DNA from: JAGGVT01 sp965369605
GTDB lineage: Bacteria > JAJVIF01 > JAGGVT01
Length of the DNA stretch: 29,974 nucleotides
NCBI GenBank assembly: GCA_965369605.1
Contig: CBDURE010000028.1
Location: forward strand, 1 to 29,974
Reading direction: 5' to 3'
The notes beneath the pieces were generated by a model. That model made no database searches. It was given only the letters and a program-made list of their open reading frames with translations, and was not told where the DNA came from. Position 1 is the stretch's first letter; each line of letters begins with the position of its first letter. Shown in pieces: positions 1-7,410 of this stretch. Both the position numbers and the translations under genes were made by a program.

Positions 1-2
1 AT

Positions 3-458
3 AATATCCCCAAATGCCTGGCCCAGTTGGAACCTGTTAAAACGATACTGGAAAAAACCGCGGCACCGGTCGCTGAGTTTGGGACAACAAAATACATTTT
101 CAATGCCAACGACCAGGTATTCCTTAACACCAAACCCATGACTGACAACGACGGGCTTTTATCCCCGATACCTCTTTTTACCAGCTGGGACAGCAGTAAA
201 ATTGAGGGTCTTGAACAGGTGGAGTGCTGGGTTACGGGAAATTCCACAGTTAGGGTAAAAGGTATCAGGCGAGCGGATGACGGCAACTGGTACAACGTTT
301 CCACCGGCAGCGGAACCTTAAATGAGTTGGAGGGTTGGATTCATGAAATATTTCTCTCATCGTTCGCCCAATCAAATCCCTCTTTCAAAGGTTCGGAATC
401 TCCAATGGGTGGACGCGGAGGCGGTCGACGAGGCGGCGGACATGGCGGTGGTGGTTAA
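3..458 (+). CDS. Partial SH3-like protein with Gly-rich tail (5' end outside window)
   Basis: The reading frame is open to the left edge of the window, so the true start lies upstream; the internal TTG at 27 is not a convincing start. The visible part has alternating beta-strand-like segments ending in a DGNWYNV stretch and an EGWIHEIFL motif, which resembles the closing strands of bacterial SH3 domains. Such domains usually bind cell wall or peptides. The last 20 or so residues are almost entirely Gly and Arg (GGRGGGRRGGG), a low-complexity tail. No enzyme motif is visible and the SH3 assignment is an inference from the GW motif. The cellular location cannot be judged without the N-terminus. 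Confidence 0.6.
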   Translation, partial: NIPKCLAQLEPVKTILEKTAAPVAEFGTTKYIFNANDQVFLNTKPMTDNDGLLSPIPLFTSWDSSKIEGLEQVECWVTGNSTVRVKGIRRADDGNWYNVSTGSGTLNELEGWIHEIFLSSFAQSNPSFKGSESPMGGRGGGRRGGGHGGGG

Positions 459-468
459 TAATAGGGAA

Positions 469-572
469 TGGTGACTTGTAACCCGGGAACCCCTTCCCGG
501 GGAATACGTTATGGTAAAAAGTAGCTGTGTTGCACTATCCATGGCTATCTTAAAAGGGGACTGACCCCTTTT
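469..572. repeat. Dispersed ~105-bp repeat, copy A, ending in a palindrome
   Basis: This segment is nearly identical to 5566-5670 in the same orientation. It has a CCCGGGAA/TTCCCGGG hairpin near its start, a conserved middle containing ATGGTAAAAAGTAGCTGTGT, and a terminal palindrome (AAAAGGGG-ACTGA-CCCCTTTT) at 552-572. It fills most of the non-coding gap between the SH3-like gene and the DUF4328 gene. The ends resemble the other gggac-type elements in this window. It is probably a non-autonomous mobile element or extragenic palindrome. Confidence 0.7.
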
Positions 573-672
573 CCCAGGAATGATTAAAACCAGATTATAT
601 TTCAACTATTGCCAAACAACAACTTCTTTGTTACTCTTGAAAGGTACTAATATTTAAAAAAAGTAACTTTTT

Positions 673-701
673 TTGACATGAAAAATGCGGCATTGTATAT
701 T
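673..701 (+). promoter_or_regulatory. Sigma-70 promoter for DUF4328 gene
   Basis: A perfect -35 hexamer TTGACA (673-678) is followed after exactly 17 bases by TATATT (696-701). Transcription would start near 708, giving a leader of about 50 bases before the ATG at 759. No other gene lies between. Confidence 0.7.
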
Positions 702-758
702 ACCCAAGTCTAAAAGATAAATTGTGTAGAATATAAATTTCGATTGAAAAGAAGCACG

Positions 759-1415
759 ATGGAACTCAAGCCGCTTGCTGGACTCACAAGAACGCTCTGC
801 ATTCTTCTCAAGATCACCATTGCAATAATGGCTCTTGGCGTCTTGGTCGACATTTACGATTACTACTCTTATGCTAACCTGCCCCCATATGTTGATCCCA
901 ATGAAACAATTCTCCCGTCTGACATAGTAACAGGTATTATTGGTCTGATTCAGGTCGTACTCGGTATCATTACAGTCATAACCTTCCTGCGGTGGATTTA
1001 CAGGACGAACAAGAACCTGCGTGCACTAACAGGGGAACCGATGACGTTTACACCTGGCTGGGCTGTGGGATGGTTCTTCATACCTTTCGCAAATCTCTAC
1101 AAACCATACCAGGTGATGAAGGAGATATGGCAGGTTAGTCACAAGCAAGCGGTCATGACCACTATTGTTGGCTGGTGGTGGGCTATCTGGCTCATATCCA
1201 ACTTCATTGGTTTCAAACTTGCCATTCTGGCTAATGATGCCACCGGATACATCGCAACTGCCATGATCTATATTGTGTCCGATGGACTCGATGTGGTACT
1301 GAACATAGTTGAACTTATGCTCGTTACTCAAATCGGAATGGCATACTCAAAGAATTTCATCGAGCAAGATGCTCCAAAGGTTGGGGATTCCTCTACTCAC
1401 CTACCACACTTCTAA
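759..1415 (+). CDS. DUF4328 family integral membrane protein
   Basis: A multi-pass membrane protein of 218 residues. About five or six hydrophobic segments are visible (roughly residues 10-30, 55-80, 100-115, 135-155, 160-190). The centre carries the hallmark of DUF4328 proteins: a W-I-Y-R-x-N-K-N-L stretch followed by FTPGWAVGWFFIPFANLYKP, then an MKEIW motif. The family's function is unknown. I chose the ATG at 759 over the TTG at 744 because family members begin with an xLxPLAxLTRxL-like segment and a purine-rich AAAAGAAG lies just upstream. A strong TTGACA/TATATT promoter precedes it. It appears monocistronic; the next genes are on the other strand. Confidence 0.8.
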   Translation: MELKPLAGLTRTLCILLKITIAIMALGVLVDIYDYYSYANLPPYVDPNETILPSDIVTGIIGLIQVVLGIITVITFLRWIYRTNKNLRALTGEPMTFTPGWAVGWFFIPFANLYKPYQVMKEIWQVSHKQAVMTTIVGWWWAIWLISNFIGFKLAILANDATGYIATAMIYIVSDGLDVVLNIVELMLVTQIGMAYSKNFIEQDAPKVGDSSTHLPHF

Positions 1416-1448
1416 AAGTGGACAGATCTCTTTATAAAACAGGTAAAA

Positions 1449-1600
1449 TAAATAGGGACATTCCCCTCTGAAAAAGCCAATTAATGCTGGCTAAGCACAC
1501 CCTACGAAAACGCCTTGACGTGCTTTTGGATTTCCTGCATTGTTTTGTCTCGAGCTATGTCGAGGTCATAATCGGATTAGAGGCCCAGCCAGAATTCCGT
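1449..1600 (-). pseudogene. Decayed HigA-type antitoxin C-terminal fragment, copy 1
   Basis: On the minus strand, 1600-1502 reads EFWLGL, a TAA stop, then SDYDLDIARDKTMQEIQKHV and KAFS before a TAG stop. EFWLxLQxxYDLxxAR is the conserved end of XRE-family HigA antitoxins. The N-terminal helix-turn-helix is absent, and the Gln of LQS has become a stop codon, so this is a remnant. The same fragment, with the Gln intact, lies at 2745-2910. Both copies are preceded on the plus strand by AAATAGGGACA(T/G)TCCCCTCTG, so the repeat is longer than the coding fragment. Confidence 0.65.
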
Positions 1601-1623
1601 AACTCAATCGATGCCAGCGTATC

Positions 1624-1983
1624 TCATTCCTTACCCCTCACACGCAGCTTATCTTCATCGAGAATCCACAAACGACCTGACAACACTTCATCATCAATCA
1701 TCGGAATTAGTTTTCGTAATAGGGATGCCAAAGCATTCAAATCCTGACGTTGAAGCCTCAAAATAATTATGCCGTCATATTCCTCTGGCGGATATGTTCT
1801 GATATCCGAAAAGTCAAGATCAAGTGTAAGAAGAGCGCGTTTTTCCTGTTGAATGACTTTAGCTAAACTACTATCCGCTGTTCCTCCCATTTGCTGGTCG
1901 AGGACAGTAATGGCATCATGTCCACTTTCCCGTAGTAATTGTGCCGCCAACAGAGGAAGATTCTCATCGATTTTGAAACGCAT
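1624..1983 (-). CDS. DUF5615 PIN-like toxin-candidate protein
   Basis: A 119-residue protein opening with MRFKIDENLP, with the acidic pair D6/E7, then D37, and LTLDLDFSD (D55, D57, D60). These are the spaced acidic residues expected of the PIN-like DUF5615 fold, which is related to VapC-type ribonucleases. Such proteins are usually encoded directly after a DUF433 protein, as here. The start ATG overlaps the stop of the upstream gene by one base (TGATG), so translation is likely coupled. The role as a toxin is inferred from the family and gene order. An alternative is a housekeeping RNA-processing factor. Confidence 0.85.
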   Translation of the reverse strand: MRFKIDENLPLLAAQLLRESGHDAITVLDQQMGGTADSSLAKVIQQEKRALLTLDLDFSDIRTYPPEEYDGIIILRLQRQDLNALASLLRKLIPMIDDEVLSGRLWILDEDKLRVRGKE

Positions 1984-2219
1984 CAGGCTGCACCGGGTGT
2001 TAACGGCATAACCCGCTCACGGGCAAGTTCAGCAGCATAGGCGATTGCTGCTAGGATATCCTCTCTTTTCAGGGATGGATATTCCTTTATTATGTCAGCA
2101 ACCGTAAAACCCGCTGCAAGGTTGTCAAGTACAACCGAAACCATAACTCGGGTTCCCTTTATACAGGCTTTTCCATGACATATAGCCGGATCAACGGATA
2201 TTCTTTCACGCCAGTCCAT
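1983..2219 (-). CDS. DUF433 family antitoxin-like protein
   Basis: A 78-residue protein with the DUF433 signature: RISVDPAICHGKACIKGTRV near residues 6-25, then VSVVLDNLAAG, DIIKEYPSLKREDILAAIAY and a short alanine-rich end. DUF433 proteins carry a winged or helix-turn-helix-like fold and typically act as partners of DUF5615 PIN-like proteins, probably as antitoxin and autoregulator. AAGGAG at 2228-2233 is eight bases before the ATG, an excellent ribosome binding site. A TATAAT-like -10 may lie at 2258-2263 on this strand, but I see no good -35. Confidence 0.85.
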   Translation of the reverse strand: MDWRERISVDPAICHGKACIKGTRVMVSVVLDNLAAGFTVADIIKEYPSLKREDILAAIAYAAELARERVMPLTPGAA

Positions 2220-2294
2220 AACATATACTCCTTGTCAATTTGCAATCTATGTTTTTAATTATACATTATTTCGAGTTTTTTATCTCTTTTACTA

Positions 2295-2319
2295 AAGTCA
2301 AAATACAACTAAAGCCCGG
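2295..2319. repeat. 25-bp exact repeat, copy 1
   Basis: A 25-base string starting AAGTCAAAATAC and ending AAAGCCCGG is exactly repeated at 12331-12355 in the same orientation, where it links two hairpins. Here it stands alone between the permease and DUF433 genes and looks like the remnant of an extragenic palindromic element. Confidence 0.6.
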
Positions 2320-2338
2320 TACGGATTTTTCCAGTACG

Positions 2339-2728
2339 CTACACTGATATTCTACGGAAAAGAAGGTGCGCAAGCAGGCCGGCAAGTGGCGGGAATATGA
2401 GAGTGCATGCGAATCGTATCAGTGTGAAACGAACGCCGAGAATCCCGATCTCCATGGGCAGCCTGGCGAACGCCCAAAGCGACCAGGCGGTGAGAAACGC
2501 GACTGTGGTTCCTATTCCCGCTCCTGAACGATACAGCGCGGCTACCAGCGGAAGGCTGACGTACGGCCCACCCGGAGTGAGCCCGCCGGCGAGGCATCCG
2601 ATAAGAATTCCCTTAAAGCCCGATTCCTCCCCGATCATTTTAGAAATCGCCTCACTGGGGATAAGCGTCTGAACAATGCCGGCAACGATGAACGCGAATA
2701 TCAGAAGCGGCAGAACCTCGAATGTCAT
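2339..2728 (-). CDS. Half-size permease (DUF318/ArsP_1-like)
   Basis: A 129-residue hydrophobic protein with four apparent membrane segments (residues 3-22, 40-65, 72-92, 100-125). The GGLTPGGPYVSLPLVAALY motif after the second segment is typical of predicted permeases of the DUF318/ArsP_1 type. Full-length members are roughly 300 residues and built of two such halves. Single-half proteins of this size do occur and would act as dimers, so this need not be a fragment. The substrate is unknown. The gene lies between the DUF433 promoter region and the second HigA-like remnant. Confidence 0.65.
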   Translation of the reverse strand: MTFEVLPLLIFAFIVAGIVQTLIPSEAISKMIGEESGFKGILIGCLAGGLTPGGPYVSLPLVAALYRSGAGIGTTVAFLTAWSLWAFARLPMEIGILGVRFTLIRFACTLIFPPLAGLLAHLLFRRISV

Positions 2729-2744
2729 TTTCCATCCTGCAAAT

Positions 2745-2910
2745 TAAATAGGGACAGTCCCCTCTGGAATAGCCCATTAACACTACGCCCACGCCATTAC
2801 GAAAACACCTTAACGCATTTTTTGATTTCCTTCATTACTTTATCCCTCACTTCATCCCTCGCTATATCCAATCCATAATCCGACTGGAGACCCAGCCGGA
2901 ATTCCGCGGA
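2745..2910 (-). pseudogene. HigA-type antitoxin C-terminal fragment, copy 2
   Basis: On the minus strand, 2910-2807 reads SAEFRLGLQSDYGLDIARDE and then VRDKVMKEIKKCVKVFS before a TAA stop, the C-terminal tail of a HigA-like antitoxin. There is no helix-turn-helix portion and no start. It is a sister of 1449-1600, with the Gln codon intact. The plus-strand edge carries the same AAATAGGGACAGTCCCCTCTG end seen in copy 1. Confidence 0.65.
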
Positions 2911-2911
2911 T

Positions 2912-2937
2912 GTGATAAAATGAAGAGAGCTTATCAC
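2912..2937. promoter_or_regulatory. Operator-like inverted repeat upstream of beta-helix lipoprotein
   Basis: GTGATAA at 2912-2918 and TTATCAC at 2931-2937 form a perfect 7-base inverted repeat with a 12-base spacer. It lies 40 bases before the lipoprotein ATG, and a TATAAC -10-like hexamer overlaps its right edge (2938-2943). The placement fits a repressor site, but this is inference. Confidence 0.3.
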
Positions 2938-2976
2938 TATAACAAATAATTTCGAATTGCAAGGAACGTGGTAAAT

Positions 2977-5034
2977 ATGCGCCAGGTTTTGATAACTATA
3001 ACACTTTCGTTTTTAATGTTTATACTCGCGGGATGCTCCAGCTCGGGCAATTTGCCGACTCAACCGGCGAATCCTGATAATGCGGACGCGAATACGCAGC
3101 TGCTCTATTCAGGCTCGTTTGATATCGACATCGAAACAGAAACCATAACTCAAACCGAAAACAGGCAGCCTGATTTTGTTTACGACATCACCGGATTCCT
3201 CCCCGACAAATGCCCCGGCGGTTGTTTCAGATTCGCGATTGCCAATGTTGTCGGCACTGTTTTTGAAATCGAACTGACACTGGAAAATCCCGTTGCAATC
3301 GCTGCTTATGATTTACGGCTGGTTTATCTCAACACGTTCGGCAAAACGGTACTGAATCCCGACAGCTACACTGACTTTTCGGGGACACCAATCACGAACA
3401 TTCATCCGTTTACAGCATTTATGAAGGAAACTCCAGACAGGGCATTTCCAATGGGTCCCGGAGCAATCGACACTGAAACTCTCTTTCTCGATATCCCCCC
3501 CGGAGCAGACGCATCTGTGAATTACGCCATCACCGCCAGCTTGCCATCGAATGTGGAGGAGCCATACGAGATTGTGGAAACATCGCAGGCTGGAACGTTG
3601 ACGCCATCCGGTGGCAGCGCTGTTATCAGCTGCCTTGTAAATGATCATCAGGAGAATGTCTCGGATGTATTTCTGGACGCGATTCCATTCACGGGTACCC
3701 CTGTTCAGATGCTCCCCACAGGTGGAAATGCTTTTGAGGTTGAAATCTCAAACACCGCAGGAACTCCGGTTGGAATATACAATCAGCTGATTATGGCATT
3801 AAGCCCAAATCCGCAAAACATCAGCACATATAACTATGTGAAAATCACTGTATCCGAAGAGCCAGCCGATGTAATTTACGTTGATGATTCATATACAGGC
3901 CCTCCATACGACGGCACAATAGAACACCCTTTCAACACTATTACAGAGGGACTTTCAGCGGCAAGTGCGGGATATGAGGTTTGGGTCGATGATTCCGGCA
4001 ATGTGTATGACGAAGCGATTACGCTTGTCCGCAATGTCGTTTTAAAATCAGTCAATTGGGACACATCCGACGGCGATGATGAAGCGACCGTTTACACAAA
4101 CTCCGACGCTCCATGCGTACTTGGCGCTAATGATGCTGTAATCGAGGGATTTGAAATTGACGGCGCATCTTGCGGAATCGAGTGCTACCACTCCTCACCT
4201 GAGATTATCAATTGCAGGATTGTTAACGGCTCCGGAAGTGGCAATGTAAAAGGCATCTGGCTGCATAACCGCGCACACGCGCGCATTTCCGGTGTCGAGA
4301 TTTACAATATGGTAAAATCCAACCATAACACCGCATACGGAATACTGGTGGAGGAATGCAACAAAGACATTTACGGACAGGTTATCATCGAAAACACAAA
4401 CGTTCATCACTTCCCAACCGCTACATGGGACACTTCATGCGGCATATATATTCTAAATTCAAGGGAAACACTCCTCGATAACTGCACTGTTTATGACCTT
4501 GACGGCGGTTGGTGGTCATACGCAAAAGGAATCACAGTCGATGGTTCCAACAACACGCAGCTGATTTCCTGTACTGTCTATGACATATATTCAGAGGATT
4601 CATACGGCATTTACATAGCAAATTCCCCAGGCGTACTTGTTGATGACTGCAATGTTTATGGCGTGGATAGTGAAACCTGGTCATCATCAAGAGGAATAAC
4701 AGTTGCTGGCTCCGATAATACGCAATTGAAATCCTGTACAATCCATGACATCTACACAGTGGATTATTCAGCATCATACGGAATCGTAATTTCCAGTTCA
4801 TTGAATGTACAGGTTGAGCATTGTGTTGTACATGGAATCGAGGGACTTAATTACTCGAACATACACGGCATCATGATTTCCGGCGCGGATGGCACACAGG
4901 TTATTAACACACTGGTTTATGATGTATTCAGCAGATTCTATGATACGGTATATGGAATAAAGGCGGTTGAATCAGCTGATGTAAAGCTCACCAATAACGT
5001 AATTTACGATGTAAGAAAATATTACGACGGATGA
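2977..5034 (+). CDS. Beta-helix lipoprotein, interrupted by in-frame TGA
   Basis: The first 685 residues of a lipoprotein. A signal peptide ends in ILAGC with the lipid-attachment Cys at 20, so the protein is probably anchored in a membrane. Residues about 30-290 form the N-terminal module shared with the lipoproteins at 7411-9639 and 10053-12266 (xxYDLRLVYLNxxG, SNVEEPYEI, xxYNYVKITV). A right-handed parallel beta-helix follows, starting with YVDDSYTG and the DGTIEHPFNTITEGL entry segment and continuing as many repeated IxxSxxVxVxxCxVxxI rungs. I chose ATG 2977 because AAGGA at 2961-2965 is correctly spaced for it; GTG 2968 is too close. The TGA at 5032-5034 cuts the protein short, and the same frame continues intact to 5397. 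Beta-helix lipoproteins of this kind often bind or degrade polysaccharide; no catalytic residues can be assigned. Confidence 0.75.
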   Translation: MRQVLITITLSFLMFILAGCSSSGNLPTQPANPDNADANTQLLYSGSFDIDIETETITQTENRQPDFVYDITGFLPDKCPGGCFRFAIANVVGTVFEIELTLENPVAIAAYDLRLVYLNTFGKTVLNPDSYTDFSGTPITNIHPFTAFMKETPDRAFPMGPGAIDTETLFLDIPPGADASVNYAITASLPSNVEEPYEIVETSQAGTLTPSGGSAVISCLVNDHQENVSDVFLDAIPFTGTPVQMLPTGGNAFEVEISNTAGTPVGIYNQLIMALSPNPQNISTYNYVKITVSEEPADVIYVDDSYTGPPYDGTIEHPFNTITEGLSAASAGYEVWVDDSGNVYDEAITLVRNVVLKSVNWDTSDGDDEATVYTNSDAPCVLGANDAVIEGFEIDGASCGIECYHSSPEIINCRIVNGSGSGNVKGIWLHNRAHARISGVEIYNMVKSNHNTAYGILVEECNKDIYGQVIIENTNVHHFPTATWDTSCGIYILNSRETLLDNCTVYDLDGGWWSYAKGITVDGSNNTQLISCTVYDIYSEDSYGIYIANSPGVLVDDCNVYGVDSETWSSSRGITVAGSDNTQLKSCTIHDIYTVDYSASYGIVISSSLNVQVEHCVVHGIEGLNYSNIHGIMISGADGTQVINTLVYDVFSRFYDTVYGIKAVESADVKLTNNVIYDVRKYYDG

Positions 5035-5397
5035 GGCGAGTACGGCTCTGTGTACGGTCTGTACACATCAAACTGCGCGAATCTCATATCACGCAACCTG
5101 ATTATTTCCAAAATCCACAAAAGCTATCCTCTCCAGTATGCATACGGGATTGGCGGAGATGCTCTCGATTACACATTCGAATACAACGATGTTTACGACT
5201 GCTCGACGGCATACTACGAAAGCGGAACTCCAGGGGTTGGATGCATAAATTCGTATCCGAAATATGTTAATCCATCCGATGATTTCCACCTTCAGGCAGG
5301 CAGTCCGTGCATCGACACAGGCGATCCGGCAATAGAGGATTTCGACAGCAGCCGTTCGGATATGGGCTGTTACGGCGGTCCTGGCGGGGATTGGTAA
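5035..5397 (+). pseudogene. In-frame C-terminal remainder of the beta-helix lipoprotein
   Basis: Directly after the TGA, in the same frame, 120 codons continue the beta-helix (VYGLYTSNCANLISRN) and end in the canonical closing segment of these proteins: DFHLQAGSPCIDTGDPAI followed by RSDMGCYGGPGGDW and TAA. The upstream and downstream parts therefore form one original protein of about 806 residues broken by a single nonsense codon. TGA ends several other genes here, so general recoding is unlikely. A recent nonsense mutation, an assembly error or stop-codon readthrough are the options. Confidence 0.75.
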
Positions 5398-5420
5398 CGG
5401 TTCGGCGGTTCGGCAACTGA

Positions 5421-5525
5421 TCAAAAAACCATGATTGCTGCGTAACTGATTGCCATCAGGATAAATGCCGCTACAAAGGCATTAATTGTTGCATCGGAAG
5501 TCGCCTGACCGCTCAGTATATGCAT
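5421..5525 (-). CDS. Candidate 34-residue membrane peptide
   Basis: A short minus-strand frame: MHILSGQATSDATINAF, then a hydrophobic stretch of about 18 residues (VAAFILMAISYAAIMVF) and TGA. The polar head plus one membrane span is typical of small membrane proteins. AGGAG is present but 17 bases before the ATG, which is too far, so the start is uncertain. The same frame stays open for ten codons upstream (RSLTPVE). It may be a real microprotein, a remnant of a larger membrane protein, or chance. Confidence 0.3.
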   Translation of the reverse strand: MHILSGQATSDATINAFVAAFILMAISYAAIMVF

Positions 5526-5565
5526 TTCTACCGGTGTCAGACTCCTATAATTGAATTATCCGCAA

Positions 5566-5670
5566 TGGTGTCTCGTAGCCAGGGAACCCCTTCCCGGGGA
5601 ATATGTCATGGTAAAAAGTAGCTGTGTCGCACTATTCATGGCTATCTAAAAAGGGGACTGACCCCTTTTT
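5566..5670. repeat. Dispersed ~105-bp repeat, copy B
   Basis: Nearly identical to 469-572, in the same orientation, with scattered base changes and the same terminal palindrome (5648-5670, slightly extended to AAAAAGGGG/CCCCTTTTT). It lies between the beta-helix gene and the convergent small lipoprotein gene. The rest of the 310-base gap holds the candidate peptide at 5421-5525. Confidence 0.7.
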
Positions 5671-5708
5671 GCCAAAGGGTTATGCCCCTTTTGTTCTTTT
5701 CTGATTGT

Positions 5709-6440
5709 TTAATCGCACCATTGTTCATGTTGTAACAATTCTGGAACAAATTGTGATTCCCAGATTTGAAAAAGCTCATAGAGCGGTGTTCCAGGTGTAA
5801 GCTGCTCAGCACTTTTACTGATCATTAACGCATGCTGCGGATCTTGTTGTTCGGAATAAGAATCTGTTATAATAAGTGTAAATCTATAGTTATTATTCTC
5901 GATAAAATCAAATGTTGACAAATAAGGCAATTCAAGACCATTAAATTCTTCATTATTAAAAAAATATTCATTATTCTGCTGAATGAAGGAAATTATTGGC
6001 TCCATTTGCGCAGAGGTTAAATCGCATTCATAGGAACAACAATATGGATTTGTAGCATAAGTTACCAAAGAACACTTATAATATAACCGGATTTCTGTAT
6101 AATACAAATCACACCCAAGACCAAGACAGCCATATTGAAAACAGCTTCTTCTGGATAAATATGGGTTTTCGGTGGTTGTTGTGAAATCAATAGAAAGATG
6201 AGAAAAAGGTTCTGAGCCGTTTAGAAACAATGAAAAATGCTCAAAAGTAAGAGGGTCAAATGATGTGAAAGGAATATCGAATTTAATATTGCTTGCCTTG
6301 TTGTCGTTGCTACTATTTGATAGTTCTTCCTTGTTTGAACTATTTTGAACATTGGTGGTTTCTTCTGCCGTTCCAGAGCAGGATGCAATAGCAGTTATGT
6401 TGATTAGTATTATAAACAATGTAGGTATTATATATCGCAT
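5709..6440 (-). CDS. Cys-rich lipoprotein of unknown function
   Basis: A 243-residue protein with a hydrophobic signal ending in AIASC, lipid-attachment Cys at 21. A Ser/Asn/Glu-rich linker of about 30 residues follows, then a globular part with a cluster of cysteines around residues 110-145 (SCFQYGCLGLGCDLYY, PYCCSYECDL) that could form disulphides outside the cytoplasm. I recognise no family. AAGGAG at 6447-6452 lies six bases before the ATG. The gene starts 22 bases after the stop of the metalloprotease-like gene and is probably co-transcribed with it. Confidence 0.75.
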   Translation of the reverse strand: MRYIIPTLFIILINITAIASCSGTAEETTNVQNSSNKEELSNSSNDNKASNIKFDIPFTSFDPLTFEHFSLFLNGSEPFSHLSIDFTTTTENPYLSRRSCFQYGCLGLGCDLYYTEIRLYYKCSLVTYATNPYCCSYECDLTSAQMEPIISFIQQNNEYFFNNEEFNGLELPYLSTFDFIENNNYRFTLIITDSYSEQQDPQHALMISKSAEQLTPGTPLYELFQIWESQFVPELLQHEQWCD

Positions 6441-6462
6441 TTTAAACTCCTTATAAAAGTTA

Positions 6463-7323
6463 TTAGTAAGTTACACCATCATCAGATAAATCAAAATAAG
6501 TGATACCGGAATACTGAGGACAATACGGATCTTTATGGCCACCCCGTGAACCTGATCTATTATCCATAATATGGCGATGATGCATGTAAGAACGCATATC
6601 CCAATAAGCTGGGTTCCCGAAAAAAACAGGACCGAATGATAAACCATATGGTGCTTCATAATGAATATTGTCACTGCAATTTAAAAATAAGTGAAGTAAT
6701 TCATGGGAAGCACATACACCACATAATTTTTGAGGTATTTTACATTTTTCTTTATCTACCATGTATGCTTTCTGATCAAGTTTTATGTAATCGTGGATAT
6801 TACCAACATAAACAAAAGAATGCCAGTGCCCGTTTGGCGGTTCTGGCAATGGCACCGATTCACCAAAATAACCACTGGCGCAAGGTGAATTACCTGCATG
6901 ATCAACACCAATCAGTTCAACAGTATCAAATTCAGGTTCGTGGAATGGGGTTGCATAATCAGCATAATCATGTGTTGTCAGATATATATCATTGGGAAGC
7001 TGTGGGTAATATGGATTCGGACCTAATTCTCTGCCTTTAACAATTTCAATGAAGGCATCATCAAAAGCGCCCTTTATCCAGATAGTACTGTTGCTATTGA
7101 CTTTGTAATCCCGGTCGTCAGGATATTCGATTTCATCACCATATTCGGTGCACCCGGTTTCTGTATCTCCTCTTGGCTCCATCCAGGCGAAGTCAATTGT
7201 GATTTCCCGCCAGTTTGTAAATATCTTATCAGAAGAGGCAGTCAGGCAATCGTGAAGATCCAATCCATAATATGAATTTGATGTTGAGGCTTTGAATTTG
7301 AAATTATCACCGCCATGGTTCAT
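6463..7323 (-). CDS. HELLH metalloprotease-like protein, probably 5'-truncated
   Basis: The 286-residue product contains CASHELLHLFLNC, with the zincin motif HExxH at residues 207-211. Candidates for the third zinc ligand are H221 or the later His cluster, and MHHRHIMD (247-254) could supply a Met-turn as in metzincins. An extracellular zinc protease is the best guess; the exact family is not recognisable. There is no signal peptide. The first ATG (7323) has no ribosome binding site and lies four bases from the inverted-repeat element at 7327-7408, through which the frame runs open. Most likely the element replaced the original start and signal sequence. Other functions of HExxH-like motifs cannot be excluded. 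Confidence 0.65.
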   Translation of the reverse strand: MNHGGDNFKFKASTSNSYYGLDLHDCLTASSDKIFTNWREITIDFAWMEPRGDTETGCTEYGDEIEYPDDRDYKVNSNSTIWIKGAFDDAFIEIVKGRELGPNPYYPQLPNDIYLTTHDYADYATPFHEPEFDTVELIGVDHAGNSPCASGYFGESVPLPEPPNGHWHSFVYVGNIHDYIKLDQKAYMVDKEKCKIPQKLCGVCASHELLHLFLNCSDNIHYEAPYGLSFGPVFFGNPAYWDMRSYMHHRHIMDNRSGSRGGHKDPYCPQYSGITYFDLSDDGVTY

Positions 7324-7326
7324 TGT

Positions 7327-7408
7327 AAAAAGGGGACAGGTACCTTTATAGTAAATTACTGCATATCCGAGAGGATAAATAATTATAAAGGTAACTGTCC
7401 CTATTTTT
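7327..7408. mobile_element. 82-bp inverted-repeat element abutting metalloprotease gene
   Basis: The left arm AAAAAGGGGACAGGTACC... (7327-7350) is nearly the reverse complement of the right arm (7384-7408), and the centre has a small ATCC-GAGA-GGAT hairpin. It resembles a miniature element of the same gggacag family found at 9737, 20677 and 23978. It sits exactly between the stop of the arylsulfotransferase-like gene and the first ATG of the metalloprotease-like gene. Confidence 0.65.
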
Positions 7409-7410
7409 AT

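Noticed and set aside
1484..1747. Plus-strand open frame of 87 codons
   Set aside because: It runs antisense through the HigA-like remnant and the DUF5615 gene and has no recognisable domain or ribosome binding site.
5032..5034. Recoding of TGA as an amino acid in this genome
   Set aside because: The DUF433, DUF5615 and uvrA genes all end naturally at TGA, so the code is standard; only local readthrough remains possible.
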